Source: Mesostigma viride
Lineage: Eukaryota; Streptophyta; Mesostigmatophyceae; Mesostigmatales; Mesostigmataceae
Direction of reading: 5' to 3'
Assembly (NCBI GenBank): GCA_009746045.1
Contig: RPFO01000041.1
Location: forward strand, 7,726,613 to 7,788,612
DNA length: 62,000 bases
Shown: in pieces, positions 57,584 through 62,000 of the stretch
Numbering within the stretch: position 1 is the first letter of the stretch
Layout of the letters: each line of letters opens with the position of its first letter
Position numbers and translations under genes: made by a program
Notes under the pieces: model-generated
Told to the model about the DNA's origin: nothing
Databases searched by the model: none
What the model saw: only the letters and a program-made list of their open reading frames with translations

Positions 57584-57922
57584 CTACTGTTTGCTGGGGC
57601 CAATGGTCAACTGAGAGAAGGTCACTGTAACTGCTGTCCCCTCCCCCTGACTGCTGATCGTGGGTGGCTTGGAGCATTCATGAGTGGTGTGCATCCCCTC
57701 AGGCAATGGCATGTGTTCCCTAACAAACCTATCTGCATCTGTAATGTTATCAAACCCCTTCCACCTGGCAATAGAGCCTTGGGACAATATCTTATCTTTA
57801 ATGTGCTCCTCACAAGTCTTCCAGCGGTAGAATATAGCAGGTCTACCCTTATCCCCGCCATGAGCTACTGCATAGTAAGGAGATCCAGACTGTCCACCCT
57901 TGTTTATTTTACGTCGAGGCAT
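57584..57922 (-). CDS. Small ORF with RNase H1-like hybrid-binding domain
   Basis: 112 codons, ATG at 57922 (MPRRKINKGG), stop at 57584, placed between the 5' LTR leader and gag in the Gypsy-type element. The core reads SPYYAVAHGGDKGRPAIFYR, W-K-TCEEHIKDKI, GSIARWKGFDNITDADRFVR. It follows the pattern YYAVxxGRxPGIYxxWxxCxxxVxGxxxAxxKxFxxxxxAxxF of the N-terminal domain of RNase H1, also called the viroplasmin domain, which binds RNA:DNA hybrids. Conserved aromatic and Gly positions are present. No RNase H catalytic domain is attached. A role in handling the reverse-transcription hybrid is inferred. The 135-bp gap to gag suggests either separate translation or splicing. Confidence 0.75.
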   Translation of the reverse strand: MPRRKINKGGQSGSPYYAVAHGGDKGRPAIFYRWKTCEEHIKDKILSQGSIARWKGFDNITDADRFVREHMPLPEGMHTTHECSKPPTISSQGEGTAVTVTFSQLTIGPSKQ

Positions 57923-58651
57923 GTTACATCATAGTCTGGCAGCGGCTTGCAAGCAGGAGAGAAAGGGGAAACCCAGGCTACCTCTAATGCAGTGACCTTA
58001 AACAAACGAGGAGAGAGCACGGAGTGTAGCACAGCACACGCCCCCAGCCTTCCGCGGCAAAGGGGCTATACAACGATTACACGGAGGTAAACACCGTCAA
58101 CACAGTCGGCAACAGCCAGACGGTATTCACCCCCACAACAGGTAAAACAACGAATGGTCGTCGTCCGCAACTTCCATTCGCACCAACGACATTCACACCC
58201 TATAGAGGCACAACGTATAACGAGAACCCCTACGCGTGCGAACCCGGAGAGGAAGCGAGCACGCCAGCTAGCCTTCCACAGGCATCGCTTGCAAAGAAAG
58301 AATCCTAACTAGGGGACGTACCATCGTCGATGACGTAAATCCCTCCTGAGCTGGCCGCCACCCGGTGTCGTTGAAGGCAAGCCCTGGCCGCCACTGGATG
58401 TCGTTGAAAACAGGAGAGATGAGCGCTATCGTTGACAGCACCTCACCACAGGACTATTGCTAGCCCCGCCGAGTATCCCAGACTGGCCGCTTGCTGCCTA
58501 GGTCGTCGTTGAATCCCTTTACGGGCTGGCCGCCGACCTGTCAGCAATCGTTGAATTCCGGAACCTCTATCTACGCCAAGCACCGCCTTGGTTTCCTAAT
58601 TGGCTTCCCTAACCCTCTCCGCGAGAGTTAGCTGACCTCTCCAGCACATTT
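57923..58651 (-). other. 5' leader of Gypsy-type element
   Basis: About 730 bp without a supportable gene. Contains two copies of a phrase around CTGGCCGCCAC...GTCGTTGAA (58352-58370, 58386-58408) and related copies further right. Confidence 0.6.
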
Positions 58652-58664
58652 CCTCCGATAACCA
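58652..58664 (-). other. tRNA primer-binding site
   Basis: Minus strand TGGTTATCGGAGG, one base from the 5' LTR. It begins TGG as required to pair with a tRNA CCA end. The inner LTR element uses a related site (TGGTATCGGAGGT). Confidence 0.7.
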
Positions 58665-58665
58665 G

Positions 58666-59333
58666 TGTTACGTCCCAGCCCAGACACACCTAGCCTGAGC
58701 CACGTAGCGAAAGATCTACCATGCCGGAATTAGGAAGATTCAAGGTGGCCTAATGCAGATTGCGCTTCACGACTGGGGTCGTGAGATATCTGGCACCGCG
58801 ACTTGATGCCAAGCTAATTAATACACACTTATAATGGCTAGCAATACCAATTACAAATGGATAGTTGCCCCAGGTTTAATGTGTAGGCGTATTCGCACTT
58901 ATCATTCATCAAACCAAGAGGACGAGACTCTCGTCCTCGGACCAATTTCACCTAGGTCTGCCACTACGCTGGCAAGGGGCGCCGACATGGCGCCGACCTT
59001 CCAAAGCATGCAGTCCACACAAGATCCTCGGGTCGACATCGACCCTCGCCTACAGAATCCACGCATGAGTACAATATCTCAACTAGCTATAAAGTACGCA
59101 GCGCGGCGCGACTGCACCGGCCCCTAGAAGATACACGCATACAACAACCTAGGCCCAAAATAACTGGTCCGAATCACACAAACTGTCATAGTTCCATACA
59201 AAAGTCCTGACCAAGGGACGATTCCCAAATTAAGTCCCGAAATGAGTCCCAAAGTCCTACGGACTATGACAACAAGTCAAACTACATAATTTATTCCATT
59301 GTTACGTCCGTCCAAAAGGGCCGGGACGTAACA
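58666..59333 (-). repeat. 5' LTR of Gypsy-type element
   Basis: 668 bp, near identical to 47659-48326. Confidence 0.92.
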
Positions 59334-61585
59334 TCTGTGCTTACATAGCCGCTGTATGGGAAGCCATAAAAGCTGGGCCAGCGCAGCCGCCGCCCGAGAC
59401 TCCCAAAAGAGGGCGGGGCAGGCCTCCGGGGTCGCGAAATAGGTCGGGTTTAGGGCGACCCCCGGGCAGCAAAACCAAGAAGTGCGACGGTGGCCAGCCG
59501 AGTGCCGATCTATTTTCAACGCCTGCGGCGACTACAAAGCGCGGAAGATCTGGTGCTGCACGTCCTTCTTGCTCCCCGGATGTTGCTTCATCGCCCGGTG
59601 ATGAAGGTGGGCAAACCGGTTCCCGGAAGCGCTCGCCGCCTGACGCTTTTTATCCTTCACCCAAGAAGGTTGATAGAAAGGGAAACCATGTCAGGGTGCG
59701 TGATCTTCCTCCTGTCCCACCTCAAGGAGAGAGCCTTGCTTGGTCACGCATTATTTTTGATGCAACGTGCTTGGAGCAAATGGTGTCTGTCATGGGCTGC
59801 CCTGTCTGCCATGCAAGGGCCGGGGGTTTTGGTTTGCCAAAGGAGGACGCCTGGCCCATGCTCTTCTATGGTGTTGGTCTTGTGGTGCACGAACCCGTGC
59901 TGCCGTGCTGCCGATAATTTGCCATGGAAGCACGAGCAAGGCACCCAGCTTGACAGTGGCCTGGCACGCGTTGGCACTTCACGTGCTTCCGTGAATGCAC
60001 TGTGTGCAATAGCCTCTGTCATATTTGCCATCCCACGCCCTGAGCTGCTGCGCTTGTTCACCATCTTTGGCATGTCTTTCCCTTCGTATGGGAGCGTGTG
60101 GCGCAAGGATGTGCAACGCACGTGCGAGGTGGTGATAGCCTACTTGCACCGGGTCATCATGGAGAACCGCGAGGCAGTCAGGGTGTTTGAGATGGAGGCA
60201 AAGAGGTTCAAGTTGGGCAAGGATGGGAGGTGGCTGACTAGGGCGACATTTGACGGGAGCTGGATCACGCGTGGGTTCAAGTCCTTGTTTGGGCAACAGC
60301 TCCTTATTCACGATGTGCTCAAGGTAGTTATCGCCCACCACATCTCTGGCTTGTGGTGCTCCTTTTGTTGGGCGGTGAGGGGCAAGAGTGATGAGCAGGG
60401 CAACCCTTTAGCCCCAAAGCCTCACATGTGCTTCCTCAATCATGAGCACATCGGCACAAGCAAAAGCATGGAGGGGGCGGGGGCGGTGGCGATGCTGCGG
60501 GATGTTGGGTCACTCAAGGCGGGTGTGTTCACGGGCCAAGTGATGGAGAGGGCTGGGGTGGATGAGGTGGACAAGGGCAGCAAGCCTGAGAGCCAAAGGC
60601 TGCACGTTGCAAAGGTGACTAGTGACGGTGACAGCAGCTGGCACTACCAAGTCAGAAATGACCCTTGGCTCAAGCAGCGCGGTCTTGTGCCTGAGAAGGA
60701 GGAGGACCTGAACCACTTGCGAATTTGCTTGCATGGTGCGCTGGCTAAGGCAAAGAAGGATCACCTGTCTAGCCACCAAGGTGTCTTTTCTGACAAGAAG
60801 CATATTGTGTCAATGTGCAGGGGCTTGAGTGCATGTATCAGGATCAACTGGCATAAGGGTGCCACGTGGCTGTCCGCTGCACTTGGGAATTATCTTGAAC
60901 ACAACTTTGGTAACCACACCAGTTGCTGGATGTTCCCTAATTATAAGTTGCAAGCGGACAACAAGACTGTGGTGAGAGAGCAATGGTGCTCACTCTACAA
61001 GCGGGGGGTGAACCATCCCGCGTGGGGGAAGATGAGCCGTGGATTCCACGTGTGCACACGAACAAGAAGGGGAAAGAGGTGAACGTGATGGAGGTGGTAA
61101 AGAAGGTGTGGGATGACTACACTAGCCCGGAGGTGATGAAGGGGTGCTGCCATAACAGCTCATCCAATGCCAATGAGTTTACACATAGCATGCAGGTGAA
61201 GAGCACGCCCAATGGCAAGGGTGGCTTTCCTGGAAACCTCTATGCTGCGTCCATGGCAGTGGGCATTCTGCGTGCACAGAAGGGTGAGCTGTGGGTGATG
61301 GGAGTGGCGGATGAGCTGGGCATCACCACGTCCCCAGCTGCACTTGCACAGCTGAATGAGCTGATTGACAAGCGGGAACGGCAGCACGAGCTCAAGAAGA
61401 CGCCTGAGTTCAAGTTGGACAAGCTAGAGAGGAAGTGTGCTAGGACAAAGGTGTATTTTAACAAGGCAAAGAGCGACCCCTCCACCTACAAGAGTGGCTG
61501 CCACTATGCAATGCAAAGGGGGGAGGAGGGGGGCCATGGGGAAGGTAGTAGTGATGATGACAATGATGTTGATGAAATTCCTTAA
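59334..61585 (+). pseudogene. Transposase, AT-hook and DDE parts (after Gypsy insertion)
   Basis: Continues the gene begun at 47249. First frame (59334-59917): AYIAAVWEAIKAG, two AT-hook-like motifs (KRGRGRPPGS and GLGRPPGSK), a basic linker, then RIIFDATCLEQMVSVMGCPV and CHARAGGF (CPVC zinc pair) and GVGLVVHEPVLPCC. Second frame (about 59918-61010): WKHEQGTQLDSGLARVGTSR, VWRKDVQRTCEVVIAYLH, TRATFDGSWITRGFKSLFGQ (first Asp), CFLNHEHIGTSKSMEGAGAV, KVTSDGDSSWHYQV (second Asp) and LRICLHGALAKAKKD. Third frame (about 61010-61585): YTSPEVMKGCCHNSSSNANE (likely Glu) and GFPGNLYAASMAVGILRAQ. The motif order is that of Kolobok/Mutator-like DDE transposases, and the TTAA target duplicates fit Kolobok. 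The frame changes fall near 59918 and at G-runs around 61004-61027. Confidence 0.82.
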
Positions 61586-62000
61586 TTGCCTTGCATGTGC
61601 GTCCCCGGCCCGATGAAATTGACGGTGTCCCTTTCTTGCTATGCAGCACATTCGGGTGCAAGGGAGGGCTGCATGGGTGCTGCGCTGACCCCCCCTTGAG
61701 GAAGGAGCCCAAGGGGGATTGGTTTTGCCCTGCCTGCCTTGTGCAGGATGCTTGCAAGGGCTGAAATAGTGACAATTTCTGTTTCAGCGAGCATTTTTGA
61801 ATAAACACGTTTAATTAACTTTATAACTTGAGCTGCACTTGTCGGAATGACCTGGGACTTGGAACACAGTTGTCCCCCTGTTAGACGGATTTTCGCTTGA
61901 TTTTGTGGCCTTATCTGACGTGTTTATAAAAAGTTATTCCCAATGTCCGGTAAAAAAAGACCTGTTTTGCGGGAAAATTAATAACTGTTCAAGGTTTTGC
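61586..62000 (+). other. 3' non-coding region of transposon E3
   Basis: No gene. A short CCCTTGAGGAAGGAGCCCAA phrase and a TTTAATTAACTTTATAACTT stretch precede the block shared with the 3' ends of E1 (27410-27580) and E2 (43040-43200). Confidence 0.7.

Overview
This is eukaryotic DNA, probably from a protist with a large, repeat-rich genome. A green alga is my best guess, but the sequence does not fix the lineage. The reasons are GT-AG introns in the one host gene I can reconstruct, long tetranucleotide arrays and minisatellites, and dense transposable elements of several classes (LINE, Penelope-like, Copia, Gypsy, small non-autonomous LTR, Kolobok-type DNA transposons). I see no operons, ribosome binding sites, CRISPR arrays or convincing rRNA/tRNA genes.

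Layout. 1-3.6 kb: long (GGGA)n, (TGCG)n and (GGTG)n arrays with a duplicated non-coding unit between them. 3.7-10.5 kb: a LINE 3' end, a 1-kb GC-rich minisatellite, a broken helix-turn-helix ORF, a Penelope-like reverse-transcriptase pseudogene and the 5' part of a LINE on the plus strand. 10.6-25.2 kb: one minus-strand LINE (ORF1, APE endonuclease, RT), split by a nearly intact 8.0-kb Copia-like retrotransposon (12317-20346) and by a small terminal-inverted-repeat element (23141-23919). 25.6-27.9 kb: a Kolobok-type TTAA transposon (copy E1). 27.9-31.1 kb: a Penelope-like fragment, LINE pieces and a proline-rich minisatellite ORF of doubtful reality. 31.2-35.3 kb: the only clear host gene, a five-exon reticulon-like gene on the minus strand, with a 52-bp minisatellite in its third intron. 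37.2-43.5 kb: LINE pieces on both strands, one carrying TTAA transposon copy E2, which itself contains another insertion. 45.1-62 kb: a four-level nest. A minus-strand Copia-like pol is interrupted by a Kolobok element (E3, running off the window). E3's transposase gene is interrupted by an 11.7-kb Gypsy-type element (47659-59333, TSD TCTGT). That element is interrupted by a 2.7-kb non-autonomous LTR element (51437-54114, TSD CACGC).

The most notable systems are the following. (i) Two related Copia-like elements place a retropepsin-like domain between integrase and RT, with active-site variants DTNA/DTQA and an HGDD polymerase box. The better preserved one has an extra 5' ORF ending in a SUMO-interaction-like motif, and an in-frame UGA followed by a strong stem-loop between gag and pol. 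(ii) The Gypsy-type element carries a separate small ORF upstream of gag that looks like an RNase H1-type hybrid-binding (viroplasmin) domain. (iii) LINE ends carry hairpin plus (TTAA)n tails, and TTAA-specific transposons have used such sites as landing places.

Most coding sequences here are frameshifted. Some shifts fall next to homopolymers and could be assembly errors rather than real decay. All calls come from reading the sequence; no database search was run.
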